This document shows, one piece after another, positions 23,906-34,589 of a DNA stretch of 64,000 nucleotides; position 1 is the stretch's first letter, and the number at the start of each line of letters is the position of its first letter. A model generated the notes under the pieces. That model ran no database searches. It saw nothing but the letters and a program-made list of their open reading frames with translations, and was not told the origin of the DNA. The position numbers were made by a program, and so were the translations under genes. The DNA comes from Parelaphostrongylus tenuis (lineage: Eukaryota; Nematoda; Chromadorea; Rhabditida; Metastrongylidae). The stretch lies in the NCBI GenBank assembly GCA_019055375.1, contig JAHQIW010002239.1, positions 1 through 64,000 of the forward strand. The letters run 5' to 3'.

Positions 23906-24059
23906 TGACAATATCGCTCAATTCTTCTCTTTCCTTATAGATATAAAAAATTCTGCACAAATATTTAAATAAGAATTTGCTTTTGTGGGGAAATTTTTAT
24001 TTTCTGGATCAAGTTCGAATACTTGGTTGGGGGACCTAATAGCAGGGCTCTTTTATAGA

Positions 24060-25100
24060 GAAAAGTTTTAGAGTGATTCTCCACACTGATTGTGTTCTGA
24101 TGAGAAGGACCTTGTTCGTAGTTATATGATAACTATTTGCGCAAAGATTTTGTAAAGCTAGATTTTTTTACAAATGATCTTCCGTCCACTGATATTGTTG
24201 TTCAAAGTTGGCCCGTCATTAATTACGCCGAACCAGCGCTTACAATGCTTTGATTTTTGCATCTGTATAGCTTTTCAGTTCTTAAGACGCCTGAGCCTAC
24301 CTTAGAAAAGGCAAATATTTCCGACTCGTCTATTCAACGCATCTCAAACAATGCATACGCAATGCAGACTTTTAGCGTATTTCGCCTTTATCCCACGCCA
24401 AATGACTATGTTTTGCAAGTTATGCTTGAACTCTCGAAGCAACTCCAAGAAACGTAGGCATGATGGCTTGTACATAAAGCGGACTGTGGGGCGATCAAAA
24501 GAGTCACTGCTCAACTTCAGACCGTTCTGGACAGTATTCCGCACAAATGAGAAGATTAGCGATGGTGCACCCACTGGCTCCAAGTTGCGCTATTCGATTC
24601 ATGTCTAGAATGAATACAACAGCAACCCATCTCTAACTATTATATCACTGCAGATATGTAGATGACTGCTTTATCATCTGCTAAACTCAAGACCAATTGA
24701 TCAAATATCCTGAGTGTTCATTGTATGATCAAGATAATCAAAATTCTTTTGAAAGAATTTGGAAGCAAACTGACTCGCCCATTTGACGTTCAAGTTAGTC
24801 ATGGAGAAACGCCAGCAGCGCAAGATAATGCTAAAAGCCAGGCCTATTACTGAAAACATTCTATCATTAGCATTCCCTTCACTTATCACACAAAAAGGGC
24901 GATCTTGTGAAAACATCTTTCTACAGACTATCAGTATGTGCACAAGAAGAGAGCTTGAGGAAGTTTTCGTGAACAGCTATTGCGATTGCACGGTGGAGCT
25001 CGTTGGCTCAGATTCGAAGGAAAAGCAAATTCTTCTGACGATGAGTTCAGTGAAAATAAAGCAGAGCTTGAAGAAAATAAAAAAGCGATCGATAGAATAG
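24060..25100 (+). pseudogene. Penelope-like RT relic (old)
   Basis: Heavily decayed and recognised mostly by alignment with the better relic at 53,480-54,480. Landmarks are the RT active-site neighbourhood as YVDDCFI near 24,655-24,675, a LNVQV-like segment near 24,790, and a post-RT HTKRAIL segment near 24,885-24,905 followed by a CTREE-like piece. Stops and shifts occur every few dozen codons. It is part of the same duplicated block as the 53-kb copy and so predates that duplication. Confidence 0.6.
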
Positions 25101-26050
25101 GTATAATTCATTATACAGCTACGTGATCGACTGCCGCTCAGCGCAATGTCAGATAACTACATCATCTGACTTGGGGTAATTTATTACTCGGAGCCGATTC
25201 CTTTATAGAGGATCATTGTACCTCACGGCGGCTGAACCGAGGAAGAGTGGTACTGTTGAAATCCAATAGAACGAATTAGACCTCTATATACCATTAGACC
25301 TGACAGCTCAAAACAAATTATTTTCTTATCAGATTATATCATTTTGAGCGGGTCTATGAAAAGGCGGTCGATGAATAAAGTAGAGTTTATCTTGCAGTTA
25401 TTTTCGGCGATTTAACACAGCTAGTATGTGCTACTCAAAAAGCGCTGATTGATAGAATATGCTACGTGTGATTGAAATATCCCAAACACTCTGATACGCC
25501 AACTGATCAACAACCGATTTTGTAACCCATGCTGTGTTTTTTCTTAATCACGCAGCAATAGTTTCTTGTAATCTTAATTGTAGCCATATTCTCGGCGGCT
25601 TAGCAATCATCAGAGCCACGATGATTTGAGTGAAGTGTCACAATTGTTATTCTTCGTCTGATGTTCGTCTCCGTAGTCGTCGCATCGAAACCGATTGAGA
25701 ACTGTGGATCGTCGTACGAAATAAAAAATTTTTTTGCAGAATTCCAACTATACTGAAGAAGATATGCCATCAGTCCCATTCATTCAAGTTTCAGGAAGCT
25801 CCTGGGTTATTGTTGACAGATATCCTGTGCTTCTCTAATTACAATCCATCCTGCAGCAGCCGAAATAGTATTAGCTGGCATTTACGTCAACGTCATTCAT
25901 TGAACCTCAGTGTTGATTTTCTGCTTTGTGTTTTTATTGTTGATCTAACATGATATTTTTGCAAATCTGACTCCGGAATGTGATCGCAAAAGCAAGTAGA
26001 CTTCAAAACAACAAAACGATAAGTGTTGTGTAGAGAAACTGTATGGATCT
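25101..26050 (+). repeat. Block R1, distal part; paralogue of 54,480-55,500
   Basis: TCATCAGAGCCACGAT is shared (25,609 and 54,677), and the flank continues on both sides of about 25,735. At that point the 54-kb copy carries an extra segment of roughly 300-450 bp holding two inverted tRNA-like elements, so this copy preserves the empty site. Confidence 0.6.
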
Positions 26051-26226
26051 TGCTAATCACATTTTTCTGCTGAGCCTACGAAAGTATTTGGCAGATTATG
26101 TGGAATCAGCCATTCGAGAGCGATCGAGTGCAGAAAATTGCCGACCTTGTGATTTTTTCACTTGATGGCAGTATAGTGTAAATCGTTCGTTGTCACTTTT
26201 ACCTCTTTATAAAGAGAGTAGGGTCT

Positions 26227-26345
26227 CCCGAGACGATTGGTTAAAGACGAAGGGTTCTGCCCGACTGACGAGACTGTAAGGTCGAAACACGTGCCTCGGG
26301 CTGTATGAGCCCATTAACAGGCCACATGACATAGTGACTGAGATA
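26227..26345 (+). ncRNA. Hammerhead ribozyme motif, second type (best copy)
   Basis: CTGACGA (26,265-26,271), stem-loop II GAC-TGTAAG-GTC (26,272-26,283), GAAAC (26,284-26,288). Outer pairing is CCCGAG (26,227-26,232) with CTCGGG (26,295-26,300). Stem I may form between TTGG (26,237-26,240) and CCGA (26,261-26,264). All invariant core bases are present; the cleavage-site U appears to be lost, and several bases of stem III's 5' side are missing. The flank (CATTAACAGGCCACATGA) is typical of the repeat in which this motif is embedded. Confidence 0.6.
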
Positions 26346-26383
26346 ATGATCATGAGATATATCGAATCGAATTGCCCTTTGCA

Positions 26384-26465
26384 GGTTTCAAAAGAGGAGA
26401 CTGCTCCCAAACGTCAGCCGTTATCACACTGCATTAAAATATATATAATAAATTTTACAATTAAC
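26384..26465 (+). repeat. PLE pseudo-LTR relic with eroded hammerhead
   Basis: Aligned with 56,611-56,710: CAGGTTTCAAAAGAGGAG, loop, CCCAAACGTCAGCCGTTAT, then an A/T-rich tail (AATAAATTTTACAATTAACAAC). The core bases have mutated, so no activity is expected. Confidence 0.55.
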
Positions 26466-26579
26466 AACTCGATATCTGTTCCTCAAAAGTTGGTTTTCAA
26501 ACTATTATTGCTTGTGTGCTCGCTGAAAATGATATCAAGGAGGATTAGATGAATTGTCGGACAAAAAGCAAATTATTAT

Positions 26580-27200
26580 CAAAAACTAACCATATCATAA
26601 CCATCCTAAATAGTACCAGTAACGTGGTTAAAAAGTGCCCTGAAAGATGTGGTCTTGAAAATTCCGTGGTAATAATTGAAATCCCACTTCCCACCTACGC
26701 CATCAGCTGATTTGCAATAAACTTTACGATCATTGTGCAACACCAAAAAGCTGTGTGATCTGCCCTAACGTAAAAGAGGGGGATTGTGTGAGATCAAGCA
26801 CATTTTATTTGCTAACATGTAAGACATGCGGGAAGAATATAGAGACGAGACAAGTAGACCACTTTACATCCGCATAAGGGAACATCTAGATAGCAAATCT
26901 AAAATAGATAAAACCAAACCATTAGATTTACATAGGGCACAAAAGCACAACAAGAAAGATTTTAATGTGACTGTCACAATCCTAGCGCAGGAATCAAAAA
27001 CGTCCACGAGCAAAACTCTTGAGGCATTTTGTTATCCAAAATATCTCGCGCCCTTTCTTCTTTTGATCTTTTAACCTGACCTAGGCAGCATATAAATAAA
27101 ATCCTTCAAATCACTCAAATAGACTAATACTACATACGCCCAGGCTCTGAAGAAAGAGGGTAAACGAAACGTTAGCCGAATTGCTACGAATAGTTTACCA
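26580..27200 (+). pseudogene. Penelope-like element, GIY-YIG, C-terminus and tail (different subfamily)
   Basis: GIY-YIG region: a degraded Cys-rich lead (EGDCVRSSTFYLLTCKTCG, about 26,771-26,830) with frame changes, then ETSRPLYIRIREHLDSKSK in an open 82-codon stretch (26,826-27,074). The C-terminal VTVTILAQESKTSTSKTLEAF follows. A hammerhead relic at 27,147-27,176 (CTGAAGA ... GAAACGTTAGC) has intact boxes but a stem II that no longer pairs. The expected EYIGETGR-like motif reads EYRDETSR here, so nuclease activity is doubtful even before counting the frameshifts. RT is absent. Confidence 0.8.
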
Positions 27201-27267
27201 ACCACGCGTCAGCTAATCAAATTAACTTTTCTCGATTTTCATATATCAGTGTTCTTTTATCTGTTGC

Positions 27268-27560
27268 AGCATAACACCAAATCCATCATGAAAATAAATA
27301 AATCGTTGGAATTCTTGAGATTTGATCTATCGATTGGTTAATGAAACTCTAAAGAGAAAGTTTTGATCAGAGAGAAATCTTTCAATGAGCAGCAAAATAC
27401 TATTTTTGCGCTTTCAGCGCAATGACAAGGCCTTTTCAAATAATGAATATATCGTTCAGATTCTTTTGATTCGTGCTGTTCCAAAAACTAGTTAATTATT
27501 GAAGAAGACCAAGAAATGCGCTTTTTTCCAAGGGTTCGAAGTGGCGCCTCCATATTAGAA
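27268..27560 (+). repeat. R2 repeat, copy 5
   Basis: Near-identical to 51,599-51,880 and clearly related to the four copies in the foldback at 45.4-46.64 kb. Shared landmarks are GAGATTTGATCTATCGATTGG and TTTTTGCGCTTTCAGCGCAATGACAAGG. No coding potential is apparent. Confidence 0.75.
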
Positions 27561-27718
27561 CAGTACCCATTTTATTTAGGCTAATAACTCGAGGTTTTTG
27601 ACGTGTTTATAGATGTTTTCATAACGATTTGTATGCAAGCACCATTGATGCAAGAGATTAGGTAGACTGTACCTACGCTCATGCAATCACCGTCTCTGCC
27701 GTTAGGACGTATTTTTGA
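27561..27718 (-). pseudogene. PLE GIY-YIG fragment fused to R2
   Basis: On the minus strand NGRDGDCMSVGTVYLISC (27,706-27,655) is intact, after which the frame leaves the family (INGACIQIV...) and runs into R2. The same fusion, at the same point, occurs at 51,890-52,040, so the pair descends from one composite. Confidence 0.75.
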
Positions 27719-27775
27719 GGTGCGGGTTCTAATTCCGCCACAAGAGAAAGTTTGGCACATCACTCTACATCATAA
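27719..27775 (+). mobile_element. Short tRNA-like element, 3' half
   Basis: Box B-like GGGTTCTAATTCC (27,724-27,736) and the tail TTTGGCACATCACTCTACAT shared with 23,270-23,292. Box A is replaced by the PLE fragment on the left. Confidence 0.45.
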
Positions 27776-27879
27776 ATTTTTATCACGGCTTTTGCCACAT
27801 GCTAATAGGTATGATTGTACTCTTAGACTGCAGACGTAATGTCAAAATTGTTCAAGATGTCTCAAACATTCGCCTTTGA

Positions 27880-28272
27880 TGGGTTGGGGGAAAAGTTCTG
27901 AGAAAATGCTTGTGACTTTTTTGAGTGTCGGCCATTTTTTGCGTTATTGGGCTCGCTTGAAAGCCCGCCTGCTCCCGCGTTGACTGATCTATAATTTATC
28001 TGCTTATTTCAAGATGGACTTATCAAGCGAGCAAATTAGGTTGTTGATGATGCACGAATGGCCGTTGGGTTCAAATGCAACGATGGCAAGTGAGCGCATC
28101 AATCTGTCAATCGATCTTTCAATCTAGCAATCGAGCTTTTGCCGCAGAAGTGGCAGAATGTGCTTAAAGTTAAGGGGAGTGCTTTGAGTATTAGTTGTGT
28201 TTTTGTTCGGGTATTCTAGACGCATAAATAAATGTTTCACAAGCATTCTCTCAGAGCTTTTTCCTCAATGTA
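27880..28272 (+). mobile_element. Internally deleted mariner with terminal inverted repeats
   Basis: Terminal repeats at 27,880-27,915 and 28,236-28,272 match (GGAAAAGTTCTGAGAAAATG against GGAAAAAGCTCTGAGAGAATG on the other strand). Inside are both ends of a mariner transposase: the N-terminus from ATG at 28,014 (MDLSSEQIRLLMMHEWPLGS) and the C-terminus near 28,140-28,190 (LLPQKWQNVLKVKG). The middle, including the whole catalytic triad region, is deleted. It is a non-autonomous derivative of about 390 bp that could have been moved only by transposase supplied in trans. Confidence 0.8.
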
Positions 28273-28637
28273 TTACCATTTGTAATGCCTCGTATGAGCC
28301 ATGAGTGACTCCTCAGATACTTCACCAATTTGCAGATTTAAGCGCTCTCCATTTTATCGTGGTAACAGATCTTCAAATGGACATGAAAAAGAACTTTACA
28401 AAAGAAAAAAGGTTTCCTGAAGGATCAATAACAATCAAGATCTGAATGCCTTGGTAAATGAAAATCATGAATTATTCTTTCTCGCTCTCATTCATTGAAC
28501 TTCCGTCGCTTAATTTGGCCCTTCTTGGTAGACACATCCATATATTTTTATGAAAGCTTCGGAGTGATGTGAAATTGCACTATATCCAGTTAATCTCCCC
28601 AGATCTTGCCATTACTATTATTGAATACTACTCCAAA
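28273..28637. other. Unassigned sequence
   Basis: AT-rich; nothing recognised. Confidence 0.4.
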
Positions 28638-29095
28638 AATTCCCAAGACCGTTTATTTATTAACTTCGACATGCTTGAGTAATTCCTAATTTTCCTCTTT
28701 GAGTCAAACACCGGATGTTGGATGTTATATGATTTATTCATTCAGCAGCTGACGTTTCGGCAATTCGCCTTCTTCAGAGCCTGAAATGATCAAATTGTCT
28801 GCAATCCAATCAGTCAAACACCTTCATTACTTTTTTAGAAAAGATCATCAGATCTAGATTTCAATCGCATAAAGCACAAAATAAACTCTCAACATACTCA
28901 CCTCTCTTTTAAAATGTGTTCACTAAAAAATTAAAGTGGAGATCACCGAAAGGAGATCACTAAGGCTCGTAGTCCACCCTACCCATCAAAACAACGGTCT
29001 TATATACTGACTCATATCGCGAGTGATAACGAGGCATTCTTATCTGCGGTATCCCGAAACGTCAGTTGTTGAATAAAGAAATTATATAACTACTC
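28638..29095 (-). repeat. PLE tail with hammerhead, then an inverted half-ribozyme
   Basis: The minus-strand tail runs from about 29,050 down to its natural 3' terminus at 28,638. At about 29,050 the sequence switches strand: CCCGAAACGTCAGTTGTTGAATAAAG (29,053-29,078) is the second half of the same ribozyme plus downstream tail on the plus strand. The insertion is thus flanked by inverted tail sequence broken inside the ribozyme. Confidence 0.7.
28748..28777 (-). ncRNA. Minimal PLE hammerhead ribozyme core
   Basis: Minus strand: CTGAAGA (28,777-28,771), AGGC-GAAT-TGCC stem-loop II, GAAAC (28,758-28,754), GTCAGC. Both catalytic boxes are intact, stem II has four pairs counting the terminal A-T closure or wobble, and there is no extended stem III. 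Confidence 0.7.
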
Positions 29096-29922
29096 CAACT
29101 TAATTTTTAAGATCAATAATAAGAAACCACGAAAATTTTAGCTAATAATTAGAAGAAGGAAACTCTTACAGTGAACTTTTTTACATGCAATTTTTTTTTG
29201 GTAGTTGAGTTGTCCCAATACTACCTCTTGATCATCATTTTGTTGCAGCTTTTTTCATTCTTCAAGCCGAGTTGTTGCCAAAAGACCGTCAAGTATTATG
29301 AAGTAGTCTAGCATAAGCAGACACTTGGATGCGGCCTTAGAACCATCGCTGACCATCTAAATGAAATGGCTACCGCAAAGTGATATCCCGATGAACACGT
29401 CATGCACACTAAGCACCCATATTGCAAAGTCGACTTGCCTCAACTGTGGAAACTGAATTGGACAATACCGCATTCATCTTTTAGCCCTAGCACAGCTCCA
29501 TCGAAATTTCATCTTCTCCACGCCTTGCAGCAGCATCTAACGAAGAAAAATTTGAATGCAAAACTAGCTCTAACTAACTTCAGCAATTCAATTGAGAGTC
29601 TCATTCTTCTATATGAAAAATATTCACTTTTTGCCAACTTGGTTGCATACCATTGGTCATAACGATGATTTTATTCTCAAGTAATTAATTACAATAGGAA
29701 AATATCGATGGGACTACCGAAAGTGTCGAAATGCGAATGCAATAATAGGGCGGTCCGATACATTTTGAGAAGTAATCAATCATTCATCACATTGTACGTT
29801 TTCAAGCAATTTATTGCATTAGTCTGACAAATCAATCAAGTGTAACTTGCTAATTTTTGCCGTTCCTACAATAGATATCGATCAAATAAAAAGGTTTGTA
29901 TCAAACACATCACAGTTCAGTT
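29096..29922. other. Unassigned sequence downstream of X3
   Basis: No gene recognised. 29,344-29,388 resembles 1,650-1,692 in inverse orientation (both keep TACCGCAAAGTGAT), which marks an old dispersed repeat. The 86-codon frame 29,402-29,662 (plus) has no support. Confidence 0.4.
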
Positions 29923-31394
29923 TTAATTTCCGCCGGCAGAGGCCGCTGCCGAGAAAAAGTGAGATCCAAATGGACCCGATGCCAACATTTGAACCGCTCT
30001 GTTCAGTACACTTTGCCACATCGCTCTTGACCAATTGGCCATGATGATGTTCGTGGTCTACATAGATTTTTCTTATCTATAGAACAAAGCTGTATAAAAA
30101 AAGAAAGAAATTCAAACCGAGAGAATTCCCGAAATCGACGTATATTTTGCGACAGGCACAATCATTGCATCCACGGCTGCTGGCATTTCACACATTTTAT
30201 CGTCCATAAGAGCAATGCAAATTCCCGTCACCGTGTTGCTGCCAACGATAATGCAGCGCCGCCGCGGGTTGGCATCTGCGATGCCGACTGCAAGAAATCC
30301 GTTAGTCATCGAAAGACACCTCTCTTATTGCAACAGAAAATAAAGGAAGCTAAAGGCTATGAACAGTTTTGAGCTTTAATTTTCTTTTTTTCTCCAATTC
30401 CTTGAGCCATTACCTGGAACACTGAATAGCATCGTAATCAGCAGAAGAAAGGAATCGTGTTAATGAATATTGTGGATTCTAAAGCCTTTGCATTTAGGCT
30501 ATTATGATAACTTCTTTCACATTTTGGGACATTTTCTGGTTAGTTTCCAGGAATTACTCTTGCGAACAGAAACTGACACAGTTCTGTTTCTTTAATAGCT
30601 GCCATATTTTTGCCTCAAATATTGCAAATGGTCAGTGATCACTGAAAGCTCACCCTTTTCCATCCGAGTAATTGCAACATCCTCGCATTCCAATGGTTCG
30701 TAAGTGATGTTAACACTAAGTTGATTCAAAATGGCCGAAATTACGGCATCAGGTAGGAGAGCACTACGGCCTTGGAGCTCAAGAACGTCAAAAACCTGAG
30801 GAGTATTTTTTAAGATCAGTTTGTAAGGCCTACTCGGAATTATTCACAGCCAAACCATGTGAAGCTATGCAAGTCATGTTAGCACTTTGAAGCTGAAAAG
30901 TTATCAGAAGACCACGCCATTTGTCTTTTTAGAAGCAAGGAAAGAACAGAACATCAGAAAAACAAAACTTCCACTTACTGTTTGCATCACAAGACGTTGT
31001 ACAGTTCCTCTAACTCCCGCCTGGCTAGTTGCAATGCCAGGGACACGGGTCGGGACATCGGCTTTGGTTGTGTAAACCATGGCAACAGGCAAAGTGAAGC
31101 CAGAGATAATGAAGGGCCTAACACTTGCTGCAACGAGATACTATAGTTTTTTCGTGAATAATCAAACATCAAATCATAGTGCTAATAAATGTTCTAAGCC
31201 TGTAATGAAGTTTCAGATATTTTTACGTTTAAAGATCATGGGCTCCCATCTCAGATAGCGAATTTTGCAACACCATAGCAACATTTTGATCATTACCTTG
31301 ACCTACAGGCAGCACTCCACATCCTAATATTGTAGATGAACAAGGCTAGCAGCGAAATCATAAGGATATCGGTTAAAAGTCTTGCTGTGCTCAT
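29923..31394 (-). CDS. Family X copy 3: five-exon secreted protein, nearly intact (one frameshift)
   Basis: Family not recognised by name. Proposed exons are 31,297-31,394, 30,979-31,127, 30,654-30,795, 30,118-30,287 and 29,923-30,057 (98, 149, 142, 170 and 135 nt). Introns have GT/AG ends (GTAATG, GTAAGT, GTGAGC, GTTTGA donors) and are 169, 183, 366 and 60 nt. Exons 2-5 read through in phase. Exon 2 has SGFTLPVAMVYTTKADVPTR and ends RLVMQT. Exon 3 has LELQGRSALLPDAVISAILN and an N-glycosylation site NIT. Exon 4 has RRRCIIVGSNTVTGIC. Exon 5 has MANWSRAMWQSVLNRAVQML and ends SAGGN-stop. Exon 1 begins MSTARLLTDILMISLLALF, a likely signal peptide, but carries one extra base relative to X1 and X2. 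The predicted mature protein of about 200 residues has no membrane segment. This is the best candidate host gene here: either a young pseudogene or a gene with a sequence error. Confidence 0.55.
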
Positions 31395-31589
31395 TTTTAG
31401 CTCCTGAAAACTTGAAAGAGCAATGTAAATTCATAAGGTTTTTTTCATATGTTTCGATAGTAGAGCAATTAGCACCAATGTACAAATTTTCTAAGATTTT
31501 TGGTACCAAATTTGTCCTTACGCCGCATCATAGCCGCTGAACGAAGCCTTTGTCGCAATTTGCTGCTTTACTAGTACCAATCTGGGGGC

Positions 31590-31838
31590 GATGCAAAAAG
31601 TGCAAAGGCTTAAGGGTTTGTGTCCAGAAGAACAAAGCTTCGGTTCTTTGCTAAGTTTGGCTCCAGCAACATTATTTTGAAGGACCACCTGCGCTCTGCA
31701 CATCCAAACAAAGTTAGCCAAAAGACCGTCATCAAAGCAACTGCAGAGGATCCGACTTTGACTATCAAAGAATTGGCCGACGATTTTGACTGTGATCATG
31801 CGGTAACCAGCAGAACCAGCATTGCTAAGCAATTTTAA
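31590..31838 (+). pseudogene. mariner transposase, N-terminal helix-turn-helix fragment
   Basis: From about 31,620 the open frame includes LKDHLRSAHPNKVSQKTVIK and ATAEDPTLTIKELADDFDCD, then TSRTSIAKQF before a stop. This matches the linker and second helix-turn-helix of mariner transposases, which bind the terminal repeats. The catalytic domain is missing and the upstream part is frameshifted. It lies just upstream of X3, in opposite orientation. It is a different piece from the C-terminal relic at 23.5 kb; whether they are one subfamily cannot be told. Confidence 0.7.
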
Positions 31839-34204
31839 TCACTTCTTATCAATGGATTTGGTGTATATTGCTCTAGAGCCAAAACTAATGGGAAGACCTT
31901 GTACTGATCAACTTCGCTTATCATGTCGCTCACATGGCAACAATAGCTTCAATACTCAGCGCTTATATGCATGTGAAGTCGGCGTGTCAACAGTCTGACT
32001 TTTCCAAAAGCTGTAGGCTTTTCAACCATTGTAATTCAAAACAGGATTCTTCCAAGCAAGGTGACAGCTTTTGCAGTTACATAGCAGATGGTAATTGTTA
32101 GTGAGTTAATGAGGTCAAGTGCACGACAAATTATGGGCGAGAGCGAGGTGAGGTGAAAAAATCGTTGAAGAAGAAGTTTCAGTGAGCGCTGATTCTTCAG
32201 GTGTTCTGTGTTAAATTCAATTCCCGCCTTCTCATTTGTGGCGACACGATAAGAAATTTGAATTCCCAGAAATAAAACATCTATAATCGAAAATAGCCAA
32301 CGCTGCAAGTGCATTTCTACAAGAAAGTCTACAAAAGAAGATATCGATTGATATAATGGGGCACAACTGTTGGTGAGGAAGCCACAACTTCGTAGGGATC
32401 AGGAATCGAAACCAGCTCTGGTGTCTCTTTAGTCCCTTCTGTTTATATTGATATATTATATTACCCCATCTAATACCTTTCATTAATAGGTTTGGCGGAG
32501 GATCGAGTTCAGAAAGTAAAGTGGACGATCTGAAAAGCAAACATACACTTTACTTTTTTGACGCGGCACTAAGCTAAAATTTCTTTAGTTATCTTTTTAA
32601 CGTTTCAAGTTTCTCATCAAAGTGGATGTCATGAAATGCCACCAATTTATGGCAATTTTTGCGATATGCAGGAAAACAAAATTTCTTATTGACTTTGCAT
32701 GTTGAAGTTCCATATGATTTATAAATGGTCAACAACTCTTGAACGATTTATCTCACTCTACCATTTGTTCGAACTTATCTCATGCCTTGTAATGTTTAGA
32801 GAATAATCATGTGAGAAAGTCGAAACATTGTTTCCCTAATATAAGTGTTAAATGCGATTATTTTAGACATTTGGCTTTCAAAGTAAATTGAGAACAAACT
32901 GAGTCATCGCTTTTTTATGCGCCAGGTAGTAAGGATCCTTTTGATTAAAAAACGGGCCACTGAAGTGATACCACACTAGGCGATTTACCTGACCGCCGGT
33001 GAAAATCTAGCTCGTCTAAGGATGCTATCGCTGACAAAGGTCTTCATGCTTTGGAAGATTTTTTAAACGTTGCTCTAAGACAAGCATTGTTGATTGTTTC
33101 ATAAACGCAGTATAATGTAGAAGATCGATTGGCGTCATTTCAGCCACAACAATCGAGGTGATACTCAGTAAAATCAATAGTAGTGCATTATAACTTCAAT
33201 AGTTTGGCGATTAGACAGTACAAGATTTCACTCGTCAGTTTGCATAATTACTATACAAAGAGTACCAGTTCCAACGTTTTGCTTGAAAGACATTCCACCC
33301 AATGCTGCAGGTAAGGAACTGTGATGAAAAGCGATTTTTAGCTGAACTGCTGAGCGAAGAGCACTTTCGATAAAGAGTTCTTCTTGCACTTTGGATACAT
33401 TACTGTACTGAGTCGACAATTCTCAATCGGCACTTTTATGAGACTGCTTACCGAAGATCAAATGAGTAGAATTGTTTCAGAGCGTCTTTTAACGTTGATT
33501 GCCCTAGAGTATGCGCCAAATCACTTTCAGCTTAAGAGTCTAGTACGAAGATGAAGAAAGGCCAACATTGGGATGCTATCTCATCTGCATGCTACTGAGA
33601 ATTCTTCATTCGCCTGAATGTGACGACCGTGAAGACCAACACCATGCAAAGACCTGTTACCGTGGATGCTTGATTCAAATCACTGTTTCTCTGCTAACGT
33701 CAAAACGCCCAAAATGTTACCGATACAGATGTATAACAATTGTGTCTAAGTTCATCAATAAAATAAGATATAGATATTCCATAGCGAGGTTTTAACAAGA
33801 ATCGGAATTGAACGCTCTTTCTTATTTCAAAACTGTAAAGCGCACACCATCGACATTCTTTGTTTTGTGGCCTTGGCCGCTTAATTGGTAACATGGTAGT
33901 GTTATAAATGGCCACACATAATTTTAGTATCTATACATTTGAATAGTAAATAATGTAACAGTAATCTTACAGGTTTGCCATTCAGAAGGCCTAAACATTG
34001 GCCAGTTGAGTTTCAAAATTGTTATGAGAAACGTGCGTGTCCACGTGAATGGCATTACTCTATTAACCGGCAAATGTAAACAATTCTCACAAATCCAATG
34101 TGTTAGCGTGAACTCTACAATTTGCAAAGTAAAAGGTAATGAAAAACTAAAGACGTAGTCACCAATGTTGAGTCGTTAGGTCTTCTAGTGACTTATGAGT
34201 GTTA
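31839..34204. repeat. Unit-C non-coding DNA upstream of X3
   Basis: 32,080-32,250 aligns with 7,900-8,150, 32,570-32,640 with 10,310-10,400, and 33,545-33,780 loosely with 12,700-12,840. No frame is conserved between copies, and I see no other element. Confidence 0.4.
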
Positions 34205-34325
34205 TATGTAGTTAACCCAGTGGGCTACTCTTGCACGCAATAGGAAAAACGGAAGTGTTGCTGGTGCCCGTTCAAGTAACTCGACGATTAGCGTGGCAAC
34301 AGGTGATACAGGTGATATGTAGCTA
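34205..34325 (+). pseudogene. RTE 3'-end scrap
   Basis: The last roughly 100 bp of an RTE: nucleotides matching the WATLARDR...WYPLESLDDQR end of the ORF (CAGTGGGCTACTCTTGCACG near 34,220) and the GGTGATACAGGTGAT tail (34,304-34,318). Too short and mutated to be more than a 5'-truncated insertion. Confidence 0.75.
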
Positions 34326-34589
34326 AGCAAGAAACTCCGCACTGTGACTGAATTGTTGGGCTGCGAGCGGTTTCGTCGTGGCGCTCTCCTTTCGTTTTCA
34401 GTGAGGCTCTGATTAGTCAGCGAACTTCAGAACAGACATCGCTTTGCAGCGGCAGAAACACCGCGGCGACCATTGAACAGGCCTCGCAATCGCTCACATT
34501 TGCTATATATTGAAAGTCAACTTCCACTTATACTCGGCATGCCTGATCGACATTTTGAGATTCTCGTTAAGCACAGGCTTATTATAATG

